Assembly: GCF_938030815.1 (NCBI RefSeq)
Contig: NZ_CALHII010000221.1
Location: 1 to 13,483, forward strand
DNA length: 13,483 nt
Reading direction: 5' to 3'
Source: an uncultured Campylobacter sp.
Lineage (GTDB): Bacteria; Campylobacterota; Campylobacteria; Campylobacterales; Campylobacteraceae
The notes under the pieces are model-generated. The model had not been told where the DNA came from. It saw nothing but the letters and a program-made list of their open reading frames with translations, and searched no databases. Both the position numbers and the translations under genes were made by a program. How positions within the stretch are numbered: the stretch's first letter is position 1; every line of letters starts with the position of its first letter. Shown in pieces: positions 6,050 to 12,484 of this stretch.

Positions 6050-8320
6050 ATAATCAAAGAAGTATATTTTATCGTCATATCGGCTATCATAATATTTTTT
6101 GGGCTTGCTACTATTGCGCCCGATTCCGCGCTTGTAGGCAGCGCCGGCAATGCCATCCGCTCATTTAATACCCAGCTATTCGGCTATTTTGCATACATCT
6201 ATCCGCTATTTTTGCTCGCCTTAGCATACGTAGCCTATAAGCATTTTCGCGGTTTTGACTTTAGATTTTTTGAGTTTAGCATTGGCGCGATTTTGCTGTT
6301 TTTTACTATTTTGATGGTGCAGTCGAGTCTCTTTGGCGCTAGCGGCGGAGCAGTCGGTAGCTTCGCGGTGGACGGGCTTAGGCGAATGATCGGAAGCGTC
6401 GGCGTGTGGATTTTTAATATTACGATTTTTGTGCTTTCGCTAGTGCTCATATTTGAAGACCGTTTTACCGACATTATCAAAAACTGCTTTATTGGCTCAA
6501 GAGATGAAAGCTTGCAGGATGAAATTGGGGATGATTTTGCTAGCGATGCGGATGCGGCGCAAAGAGGCGGGCTCGCAAGGTATTCGTCTGTGCAAGGCTT
6601 GAGAAGTGCGGAAAATTTTAACGCTTTGAGCGCAGAGGACGATTCGGCGAAACAGGGTAATTTTGCGGAGCAGGGCGCAAGCGAACGCGGTTTTGAAAGC
6701 GGGCAAAATTTTCAAAATTTAAACGATGCTCGCGAGCCCGAGTCTGAGCAGAATTTCAGTGATGCACATGGTCTGCAAGCTTCCGCTGAACGCGAGCTTA
6801 AAATGCCGCAAAAGGGAAAGCCGAGCAGACTAAAAAGGGTCGAGCGCCTAAGCGAAGTCGCCGAAAATAAAAGGCTTTTGGATCAGCTCGATAAGGGCAG
6901 GGTGGCTAAGCCCAAGGATTTTAAGCTGCCGCCGCTTGATTTTTTAAACCTGCCGCCAAAAAAGAAAAGCAATATCGACGAGAGCGAGATCGATCGTAAA
7001 ATTTACGATCTGCTCGATAAGCTGCGTAAATTTAAGATCGACGGCGACGTGGTGCGGACCTACTCGGGCCCGGTCGTTACGACCTTTGAGTTTCGCCCCG
7101 CCGCGCATATCAAGGTGAGTAAAATTCTAACGCTGCAAGACGATCTCGCGATGGCTCTTAGGGCGCAGACCATCCGCATCCAGGCGCCGGTTCCGGGCAA
7201 AGACGTCGTAGGCATCGAGATCCCAAATCAAAATATCGATACGATCTATCTGCGCGAAATTTTAGAAAGCGACGTGTTCAAAAACGCCTCCAGCCCGCTT
7301 ACGATCGTGCTTGGCAAAGACATCGTGGGGCAGCCATTCGTTACCGATCTTAAGAAGCTGCCGCACCTTCTCATCGCAGGCACCACCGGAAGCGGCAAGA
7401 GCGTGGGCATCAACGCCATGCTTTTAAGCCTTTTGTATCGCAACTCGCCCAAGAGCCTGCGCCTAATAATGATCGATCCGAAGATGCTCGAGTTTAGCAT
7501 CTATAACGACATCCCGCACCTGCTAACGCCCGTCATCACGCAGCCTAAGCAGGCGATTATCGCGCTAAGTAATCTCGTTGCGGAGATGGAGCAGCGCTAC
7601 TCGCTCATGGCGCAAAACAGGACGAAAAATATCGACAACTACAATGAAAAGATGCTGCGCGAGGGGGGCGAAATTTTGCCTTACATCGTCGTTATCATCG
7701 ACGAGCTCGCGGATCTGATGATGACGAGCGGCAAGGATGTGGAGCACTACATCGCGCGTCTGGCGCAGATGGCGCGCGCCAGCGGTATCCATCTCATCGT
7801 AGCGACGCAGCGCCCTAGCGTGGACGTCGTCACGGGGCTGATAAAGGCGAATCTACCTAGCCGCATCAGCTTCCGAGTGGGCTCGAAGGTCGATAGCAAG
7901 GTGATTTTGGATCAGATGGGCGCAGACAGCCTGCTCGGGCGTGGCGATATGCTCTTTACGCCGCCTACCGCGCCGGGGCTCATCCGCCTGCACGCGCCGT
8001 TTACGACCGAGAATGAGATCAATAAGATCGCGGAATTTTTAAAGGCGCAAGAAAGCGTCGTTTATGACGAGCGATTTTTGATCGAGAACGAGGGCGCCAA
8101 GCAAGAAGGCGGTATAATCAATCCGCAAAATATTGTGCTTGACGAGCTTTACGATGAGGCGAAAGCGATAGTTTTGGAGGAGGAGAAGACCTCGATTAGC
8201 TACCTACAGCGCCGCTTGCGTATCGGGTACAACCGCGCCGCGACGATCATCGAACAGCTCGAACAGATGGGCGTTTTGAGCGAGATCAACGCCAAAGGTC
8301 AGCGCGACATAATCAAATAA
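6050..8320 (+). CDS. ftsK: FtsK/SpoIIIE DNA translocase, apparently with a non-canonical start
   Basis: FtsK anchors at the division septum and pumps DNA to complete chromosome segregation. From 6050 the protein has about 756 residues. Four membrane helices lie at about 5-23, 44-63, 77-94 and 116-136. An acidic, Q/E/A-rich linker runs from about 140 to 235. The RecA-like motor carries Walker A GTTGSGKS (444-451), Walker B VVIIDELADLM (D551, E552) and the signature ATQRPSVDVVTG. The DNA-reading gamma domain closes the protein (about 694-756, including SISYLQRRLRIGYNRAATII). Between the in-frame TAA at 6038 and the TTG at 6212 there is no ATG, GTG or TTG. Starting at the TTG would delete the first helix and most of the second and leave no ribosome site, so ATA 6050 is preferred (ATC 6047 or 6053 are alternatives). 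The frame is otherwise intact. Confidence 0.93.
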   Translation: MIKEVYFIVISAIIIFFGLATIAPDSALVGSAGNAIRSFNTQLFGYFAYIYPLFLLALAYVAYKHFRGFDFRFFEFSIGAILLFFTILMVQSSLFGASGGAVGSFAVDGLRRMIGSVGVWIFNITIFVLSLVLIFEDRFTDIIKNCFIGSRDESLQDEIGDDFASDADAAQRGGLARYSSVQGLRSAENFNALSAEDDSAKQGNFAEQGASERGFESGQNFQNLNDAREPESEQNFSDAHGLQASAERELKMPQKGKPSRLKRVERLSEVAENKRLLDQLDKGRVAKPKDFKLPPLDFLNLPPKKKSNIDESEIDRKIYDLLDKLRKFKIDGDVVRTYSGPVVTTFEFRPAAHIKVSKILTLQDDLAMALRAQTIRIQAPVPGKDVVGIEIPNQNIDTIYLREILESDVFKNASSPLTIVLGKDIVGQPFVTDLKKLPHLLIAGTTGSGKSVGINAMLLSLLYRNSPKSLRLIMIDPKMLEFSIYNDIPHLLTPVITQPKQAIIALSNLVAEMEQRYSLMAQNRTKNIDNYNEKMLREGGEILPYIVVIIDELADLMMTSGKDVEHYIARLAQMARASGIHLIVATQRPSVDVVTGLIKANLPSRISFRVGSKVDSKVILDQMGADSLLGRGDMLFTPPTAPGLIRLHAPFTTENEINKIAEFLKAQESVVYDERFLIENEGAKQEGGIINPQNIVLDELYDEAKAIVLEEEKTSISYLQRRLRIGYNRAATIIEQLEQMGVLSEINAKGQRDIIK

Positions 8321-8347
8321 GCTTTAAAATTTCGATAAAATTTAAGC
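8321..8347 (+). terminator. Weak hairpin directly after ftsK stop
   Basis: GCTT (8321-8324) pairs with AAGC (8344-8347), and AAATTT (8327-8332) pairs with AAATTT (8338-8343), with a 2-base bulge and a CGATA loop. It starts at the base after the ftsK stop but has no following T run. It may be a poor terminator or simply part of the AAATTT-rich spacer. Confidence 0.3.
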
Positions 8348-8500
8348 GGCGAAATTTTGAAATTTATTGGATTTACGGGTACCAGAATTTTTAAAATTTA
8401 ATCGATCTGCGTCGGTGAAATTTTAAAATTTATCGGATTTGAAGCGGTGGAATTTTAAAATTTTTTTGATCTGCATGGCGGATTTTAAATTTTAAAATTT
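8346..8500 (+). repeat. Degenerate ~33-bp array with AAATTTTAAAATTT core and ~66-bp higher-order period
   Basis: Core copies begin near 8351, 8385, 8417, 8450 and 8481-8486, spaced 31-36 bases. The core AAATTTTAAAATTT is a perfect 14-bp palindrome in copies 3 (8418-8431) and 5 (8487-8500) and nearly so in the others. Copies 1 and 3 are followed by GGATTT and copies 2 and 4 by GATCTG, so the true unit appears to be a ~66-bp dimer present about twice, plus a partial copy. Confidence 0.75.
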
Positions 8501-8934
8501 GCGCGTTCCGCAGCTCGCACTTGTGCCTCTGTGGCTATGACAAGGCGGACGGTTTATACGGATGCGAGGATGTGATCGAAGTTTTGCGGTATGGCAGGCA
8601 CTTCAAGTAGTGCTCGGTGGATGTGAACTGAACAGCGTGTTTTGCAGCTTGCATTTGCGGCGTGCGAGTTGTCTGAATTTTATAAGGCGCAAGCGGAGCT
8701 AAAAAGGCACAGGATTTAAAATTCTAAAATTTGAGCGAAAGAGCTTTGAGATTTAAATTTTAAACGCTAGGCGATATTTAAATTTCATCTGCGACGCAGA
8801 ATTGAGAGCTTGCCGCGCTGCCGATACGTAAACGATAGACGCTCTACGACGGATAAATTTCGTTCAAGGCGCCACGGCAATCCGCGACGTAAATTTGAAA
8901 TTTTATCCGAAACTGCTGCAAACGGGGACGCCAG

Positions 8935-8967
8935 GCGGCGCAAATTTTGAATTTTAAAATTTGCCGC
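8935..8967 (+). repeat. Inverted repeat in the ftsK-ftsW spacer
   Basis: GCGG plus CAAATTTT (8935-8938, 8941-8948) pairs with AAAATTTG plus CCGC (8956-8967), giving a 12-bp stem with a 2-base bulge and a GAATTTT loop. No T run follows, so it does not look like a terminator. Confidence 0.6.
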
Positions 8968-9010
8968 AACGGACCTGAATTTTAAATCTCGCTGCGTCGA
9001 TATGAAACAT

Positions 9011-9026
9011 CTTGCGACTGCGCAAG
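9011..9026 (+). repeat. Short perfect hairpin
   Basis: CTTGCG (9011-9016) pairs with CGCAAG (9021-9026) around an ACTG loop. No T run follows. Role unknown. Confidence 0.45.
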
Positions 9027-9228
9027 CGGAAGAAGTTGCTGCGGACTTGGCTTGCCGCGTGAGTACATTGGCGGAAAGATTTCATACTTTGAAGGTCGAT
9101 GCGCAGAGTACTGAGGTTGTCGTTCACAGCGGCTGATTTCCAGTGCGAGTACCCGTGTCACACGCCAAAAGCCGATAGATCGTGAACGGCGGACAAAGCC
9201 GTTTGGCCGCGCTGTGTTTTGTGTGGGT

Positions 9229-9234
9229 TATAAT
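9229..9234 (+). promoter_or_regulatory. Perfect TATAAT hexamer in the spacer, possible orphan promoter
   Basis: The consensus -10 TATAAT is preceded by a TG-rich stretch. No recognisable gene starts soon downstream; the next real start on this strand is ftsW, about 700 bases away. If active, it would make either a long ftsW leader or a separate RNA. One hexamer is weak evidence. Confidence 0.3.
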
Positions 9235-9265
9235 TCGCAGTGCGGCTGCATGCGGCATGTCTTGC

Positions 9266-9302
9266 GAGCGAGTGCTTACAATGATCTGCGGCGTAAAATT
9301 TT
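9266..9302 (+). repeat. ~37-bp imperfect direct repeat, copy 1
   Basis: It begins GAGCGAGTGC and ends TGCGGCGTAAAATTTT. It matches 9495-9530 in order with a few substitutions and one length difference, including shared CAATGAT and GCGGCGTAAAATTTT blocks. Upstream flanks also match (GCAGTGCGGC at 9237 and at 9426), but with different offsets (189 versus 229), so the duplication was later altered by insertion or deletion. Confidence 0.65.
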
Positions 9303-9494
9303 AGAATGAAATTTATCGCTGTACGCATAAATTTAATAAAATTTGCGCCGTAGCAGCGAATGAATTTAAAACAAAATTTCGCATCGTCTGCGGTACAAAC
9401 GCACTTTGCAGCGAAGTCGTATTTTGCAGTGCGGCCGTATTGTAAGATGCGGCTCGTTTTACGTTGTCTGCGCACTAAAAATCGATCGACATGT

Positions 9495-9530
9495 GAGCGC
9501 GTTTGCAATGATGTTGCGGCGTAAAATTTT
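9495..9530 (+). repeat. ~37-bp imperfect direct repeat, copy 2
   Basis: Second copy of the motif at 9266-9302. It starts GAGCGCGTTTGCAATGATG and ends GCGGCGTAAAATTTT. Confidence 0.65.
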
Positions 9531-9587
9531 GCAGCTACCGCGCGCTACTCGTGTGCGATTTTGCATAGTCGAGGTTTGCGACCTTGT

Positions 9588-9614
9588 TATCGCGTGCCGA
9601 AAGTCGCCGCGATA
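9588..9614 (+). repeat. Perfect 7-bp hairpin
   Basis: TATCGCG (9588-9594) pairs with CGCGATA (9608-9614) around a 13-base loop. The loop carries GCCGAAAGTC, a relative of the CCAAAAGAC motif in the array at 9735-9846. Confidence 0.5.
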
Positions 9615-9734
9615 TGTTAGAATAGAGCGTACGCAATGCACGCTTGCGGGATAAAGAGAGATCGTGCTTTGCTGTGCGCTATCTCGCAGCGTGCGCCGCA
9701 AAGTCGCCTATGCGCGAGAATAAAATTTACGCCA

Positions 9735-9846
9735 CACGCCAAAGACGCATGATAGCACTGCGTTCCAAAAGACAATGTGTGATCGTGCCACGCCTCAAGG
9801 ATACACGATCGTGCTACGTGCCAAAAGACGATGCGCGATCGGCGCC
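9735..9846 (+). repeat. Four degenerate ~27-bp direct repeats with CCAAAAGAC core
   Basis: Cores lie at 9739 (CCAAAGACG), 9765 (CCAAAAGAC), 9794 (CTCAAGGAT, most diverged) and 9821 (CCAAAAGACG). Each is followed by a short variable block and then a GATCGTGC-like end. The spacing of 26-29 bases is regular, but the units share too little identity for a CRISPR. A stray copy lies at 9159-9187 (CACACGCCAAAAGCC...GATCGTG). The array also contains the 10-bp palindrome CACGATCGTG (9804-9813). Confidence 0.65.
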
Positions 9847-9933
9847 GTGCGGTATGGGCGCGATGCGAGGTTTGAGCCTCTCGCGGCAGACGAAGCGTGC
9901 ACGGCGCACGTAAATGCGAATAAATTTTAAAAT

Positions 9934-9957
9934 GGAGAGATGATTGAGAACCGATAA
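9934..9957 (+). promoter_or_regulatory. ftsW ribosome site with overlapping 5-codon mini-ORF
   Basis: GGAGAG (9934-9939) serves the TTG start of ftsW at 9944. It is followed at once by ATG (9940-9942) in another frame, which reads MIENR and stops at 9955-9957. The ATG is almost too close to the ribosome site (2 bases after GGAG), while the TTG has the normal 6-base spacing. The mini-ORF could compete with ftsW initiation. Confidence 0.55.
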
Positions 9958-11104
9958 ATGGCTATATTACTTCACCTGCGCGCTCATTACGATCGGCATG
10001 ATATTTTCGCTGTCGCTGAGCTCCTATACGGTGCTTCTGCTGGGCGCTACACCACTGCATTTTTTTTATCGTCAGTGCGCGGTAGGGATCGCCTGCATCG
10101 CGGTGATGTGGATCGTCTCTCGCGCCGATCCCGATAAATGCCTAACGCCGGTGTGCATGTCGCTTTTTGCGATCATGGGGATTTTGATGCTTGCGATGGG
10201 CTTTTTACCTAAATCTTTGGTCGCCGACGTAAACGGCGCGGCGCGCTGGATCAGGCTGCCGTTTTTTAACCTCGCGCCGGTAGAATTTTTCAAGGTGGGC
10301 TTCATCTACTTTTTGGCGTGGAGTTTCTCGCGCAAGCTTGATCACTCCAAAAAAAGCATCGGGCGCGAGATCGCGACGCTACTTCCTTACGTAGCGCTTT
10401 TCGGCTTTGTGGTGATCCTGGTCGCCATCGTGCAAAACGATCTGGGGCAGGTCGCGGTGCTGGGGCTTACGATGATTTTTATGTCGCTTTTTGCGGGCAC
10501 GAGCTTTAAGCTCATCGGCTTTAGCTTTATGGGGATTTTGGGGCTTGCTTACGTCTTTATCGTCACGAGCGCGCATAGGGTCGATCGCGTGCGCTCGTGG
10601 TGGGGCGGCGTGCAGGACTTCGTGCTGTCGTTTATGTCGCCCGAAACAGCCGCCGGGCTGCGTATAGAGGACGCTAGCGCGCCGTATCAGGTCGGACACT
10701 CGCTAAATGCGATAAACAACGGCGAGTTTTTTGGGCAGGGACTTGGGCTGGGAAGCTTTAAGCTCGGCTATCTGAGCGAGGTGCATACCGACTTCGTGCT
10801 TGCAGGTATCGCCGAAGAATGGGGATTTATCGGGATTTTTCTCATCGTGGCGCTATTTTATGCGATGCTATTTCGCATCTTTCAGACCGCGAGCAAGTCG
10901 CCGAGTAACGTAAATTTCCTCTTTTGCCTCGGTATCGGCTTTATGTTTTTCTTTTCGTTCATTATCAACTCCTACGGCATTACGTCGATCTCGCCGGTTA
11001 AGGGTATCGCCGTGCCGTTTCTAAGCTACGGCGGCAGCCATCTGCTTGCGGCGTCGTTTGCGGTGGGGCTCGTTTTGATGGCGTCGAAAAGGGCGAAATT
11101 TTAA
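9944..11104 (+). CDS. ftsW: FtsW, SEDS-family septal peptidoglycan polymerase
   Basis: This 386-residue polytopic membrane protein of the RodA/FtsW family polymerises lipid II into glycan strands with a partner class B PBP. Visible family motifs are GAARWIRLPFFNLAPVEFFK (98-117), QNDLGQ (164-169), the loop YQVGHSLNAINNGEFFGQGLG (248-268), EVHTDFVLAGIAEEWGFIG (279-297) and PVKGIAVPFLSYGGSH (351-366). D283 in HTDF corresponds to the catalytic aspartate of SEDS proteins. FtsW is preferred over RodA because murG follows directly, as in many dcw clusters. The start is TTG at 9944: an in-frame TGA (9941-9943) lies just before it, GGAGAG is well spaced, and the N-terminus MRTDKWLYYF fits the family. 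No truncation is seen. Confidence 0.94.
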   Translation: MRTDKWLYYFTCALITIGMIFSLSLSSYTVLLLGATPLHFFYRQCAVGIACIAVMWIVSRADPDKCLTPVCMSLFAIMGILMLAMGFLPKSLVADVNGAARWIRLPFFNLAPVEFFKVGFIYFLAWSFSRKLDHSKKSIGREIATLLPYVALFGFVVILVAIVQNDLGQVAVLGLTMIFMSLFAGTSFKLIGFSFMGILGLAYVFIVTSAHRVDRVRSWWGGVQDFVLSFMSPETAAGLRIEDASAPYQVGHSLNAINNGEFFGQGLGLGSFKLGYLSEVHTDFVLAGIAEEWGFIGIFLIVALFYAMLFRIFQTASKSPSNVNFLFCLGIGFMFFFSFIINSYGITSISPVKGIAVPFLSYGGSHLLAASFAVGLVLMASKRAKF

Positions 11105-11242
11105 AGCTTCTGCGGGCTTTGTAACGAGCGTTGTTTAAATTTAGGCGTAAAATTTAGAGCAGAATTTGCGCTTAAAATTCTACTCCAAAGCGCGCCGAGG
11201 CTCAAATTTAAGCGCGAAATTTTATAAATTTAAAGGAAAAGT
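11105..11242 (+). promoter_or_regulatory. ftsW-murG spacer with competing inverted repeats
   Basis: AGAATTT (11161-11167) can pair with AAATTCT (11175-11181). Alternatively GCGCTTAAA (11168-11176) can pair with TTTAAGCGC (11207-11215). The two structures overlap and exclude each other, a layout seen in attenuators, but neither has a clear T run. AAGGAA (11233-11238) is the murG ribosome site. Regulation here is speculative. Confidence 0.35.
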
Positions 11243-12256
11243 ATGGTCATAGCAATCAGCGGCGGCGGCACCGGCGGGCATCTGATAATCGCTAAAAATT
11301 TAGCCGCTCGCCTTGCAAAGCAGGGCATCAGAGCGATCTTCATCGGCTCAAACCGTGGGCAGGATCGCGCGTGGTTTGAAAAAAGCGAGCTTTTTGCGCG
11401 CACCTATTTTCTGCAAAGCTCGGGCGTCGTCGATAAAAAGGGCTTTGCCAAGCTAGCCTCGCTGCTAAATATCCTGCGCCTCTCGCTTGCGGCGCGTAAA
11501 ATTTTAAAGCAAAACGGCGTCCGCGCGCTCATCAGCGTGGGCGGATACAGCTCGGCGCCCGCATCCATCGCGGCGATCCTTTCTCGCGTGCCGTTTTTTA
11601 TCCACGAGCAAAACGCCGTTTGTGGGAGGCTCAACCGCCTGCTGAGGTCCTTTGCGCGCGCGTTTTACAGCTCCTATGAAAAGCCCGCGTTTGCTTATCC
11701 GATCGCAGATATTTTTTTCGAGACGGCGCGGCCGCGCACGGCGCTTAAGAGGGTCATCTTTTTGGGCGGCTCGCAGGGAGCGAGTTTTATCAACTCGCTT
11801 GCCGTGGAGCTTGCGCCCAAGCTTTTGAGCCTCGGCTACGGCGTGATCCATCAGTGCGGCGAGCGCGAGTTTGAGCGTATCTCGCAGACTTACGCACAGC
11901 AGGGTCTGGACGTACAGCTCGTGAGCTTTTGCAAAAATATGCACGAGCTCATCGCAAGCGCCGATCTTTGCGTCGGACGCAGCGGCGCTAGCACGCTGTG
12001 GGAGCTCTGCGCAAATGGCCTGCCGGCGATATTTGTGCCGTTTCCGTTCGCGGCGGCGGATCATCAGTTTTATAACGCGAAATTTCTTAAAGAGCGCGGA
12101 CTTTGCGAAATCGTGCGTCAGCAGGACGCAAGCGGCGAGCGGATCTTGAGCTTGATTGAGAGTTTCGACGTGGAGCGCGCAAGCAAAGGACTGCTTGAGC
12201 TAGCTGATAAAAGCGGCGCGCAAGCGATAATCGACGATGTGATGAGTAAAATTTAA
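11243..12256 (+). CDS. murG: MurG, UDP-GlcNAc:lipid I N-acetylglucosaminyltransferase
   Basis: MurG adds GlcNAc to lipid I at the inner face of the cytoplasmic membrane to make lipid II, the substrate of FtsW. The protein has 337 residues, slightly short of E. coli MurG and with the two Rossmann domains of GT28/GT-B enzymes. Motifs seen are GGGTGGH (7-13), SVGGYSSAPA (98-107), HEQNAVCGRLNRLL (121-134), GGSQGASFIN (175-184), GRSGASTLWEL (245-255) and FPFAAADHQFYNA (267-279). After GGTGGH the usual proline of the xPA motif is replaced (LIIA), as I recall for Campylobacter MurG. The start ATG has AAGGAA at good spacing. It is the last plus-strand gene, probably co-expressed with ftsW although 138 bases separate them. 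Confidence 0.96.
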   Translation: MVIAISGGGTGGHLIIAKNLAARLAKQGIRAIFIGSNRGQDRAWFEKSELFARTYFLQSSGVVDKKGFAKLASLLNILRLSLAARKILKQNGVRALISVGGYSSAPASIAAILSRVPFFIHEQNAVCGRLNRLLRSFARAFYSSYEKPAFAYPIADIFFETARPRTALKRVIFLGGSQGASFINSLAVELAPKLLSLGYGVIHQCGEREFERISQTYAQQGLDVQLVSFCKNMHELIASADLCVGRSGASTLWELCANGLPAIFVPFPFAAADHQFYNAKFLKERGLCEIVRQQDASGERILSLIESFDVERASKGLLELADKSGAQAIIDDVMSKI

Positions 12257-12283
12257 AAGCGCGCCGGACAGTATGAGCTTGCG

Positions 12284-12321
12284 TAAATTTAAGGCGATCT
12301 CTGCGCGAGGCTTTAAATTTA
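12284..12321 (+). terminator. Hairpin downstream of murG
   Basis: TAAATTTAAGGC (12284-12295) pairs with GCTTTAAATTTA (12310-12321), 12 bp with one G-U and a 14-base loop, 28 bases after the murG stop. No strong T run follows, so terminator activity is uncertain. Confidence 0.4.
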
Positions 12322-12451
12322 TTAAACCGATTAAATTTGACTTTCTGCATTTGTGTAAATTTAACGCGGCGCTTCGGTTTGAGTAAAATTTGAAATCTGT
12401 ATGCTTGCAGACGAAAAACGCTTTTTGATTTGCGCAAATTTAAACCCGCAA

Positions 12452-12477
12452 GCGCAATGCGCAAAAGTGCATTGCGC
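12452..12477. terminator. Strong hairpin between convergent murG and the Sel1-like gene
   Basis: GCGCAATGCGC (12452-12462) pairs with GTGCATTGCGC (12467-12477), an 11-bp stem with one G-U (plus-strand transcript) and an AAAA loop. It lies 7 bases beyond the stop of the minus-strand gene, the expected place for its terminator, and could act for both convergent transcripts. U tracts are lacking on either side. Confidence 0.55.
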
Positions 12478-12484
12478 CGCAAAA

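Larger units (their letters stand above)
8321..9943. other. Long gene-poor spacer between ftsK and ftsW
   Basis: I find no convincing gene in these 1.6 kb. The open frames present (for example minus 9158-9508, and plus 9406-9654 and 9644-9913) are short and overlap each other. They lack ribosome sites, and their R-, C-, K- and F-rich products resemble no family I know. No tRNA T-loop or known structured RNA signature was seen. The stretch is instead built of AAATTT-containing palindromes and several degenerate repeat families, listed separately, mixed with GC-rich segments. It may be a decayed region, a repeat-expanded spacer, or the source of an unrecognised RNA. Confidence 0.7.

Noticed and set aside
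6212..6214. TTG at 6212 as the ftsK start
   Set aside because: It would remove the first membrane helix and most of the second, which read as typical FtsK sequence, and it has no Shine-Dalgarno sequence.
9171..9178. Possible flagellar sigma-28 -10 (GCCGATAG)
   Set aside because: No TAAA-type -35 at the right distance and no gene downstream. A similar GCCGATA at 8820 fails in the same way.
9158..9508. Open frame of 116 codons on the minus strand in the ftsK-ftsW spacer
   Set aside because: No ribosome site, no recognisable family, and residue use (many R, C, F, K, A) is what AAATTT- and GCG-rich noncoding DNA gives. It overlaps plus-strand frames of equal quality and lies across the repeat copies.
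9735..9846. CRISPR-like array
   Set aside because: Repeats are too diverged, the spacing leaves no true spacers of constant length, and no cas gene is present.
9644..9913. Open frame of 89 codons on the plus strand before ftsW
   Set aside because: The frame runs through the degenerate 27-bp repeats, starts at TTG, and its product is a basic, repeat-derived sequence with no known domain.
11504..12064. 186-codon minus-strand frame inside murG
   Set aside because: Fully antisense to well-conserved MurG motifs. Long antisense frames are common opposite GC-rich codons.
12087..12482. Open frame of 131 codons on the minus strand, overlapping the murG 3' end
   Set aside because: It overlaps a certain gene, and the product is K/F/R-rich from AAATTT runs. 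It is a shadow frame.
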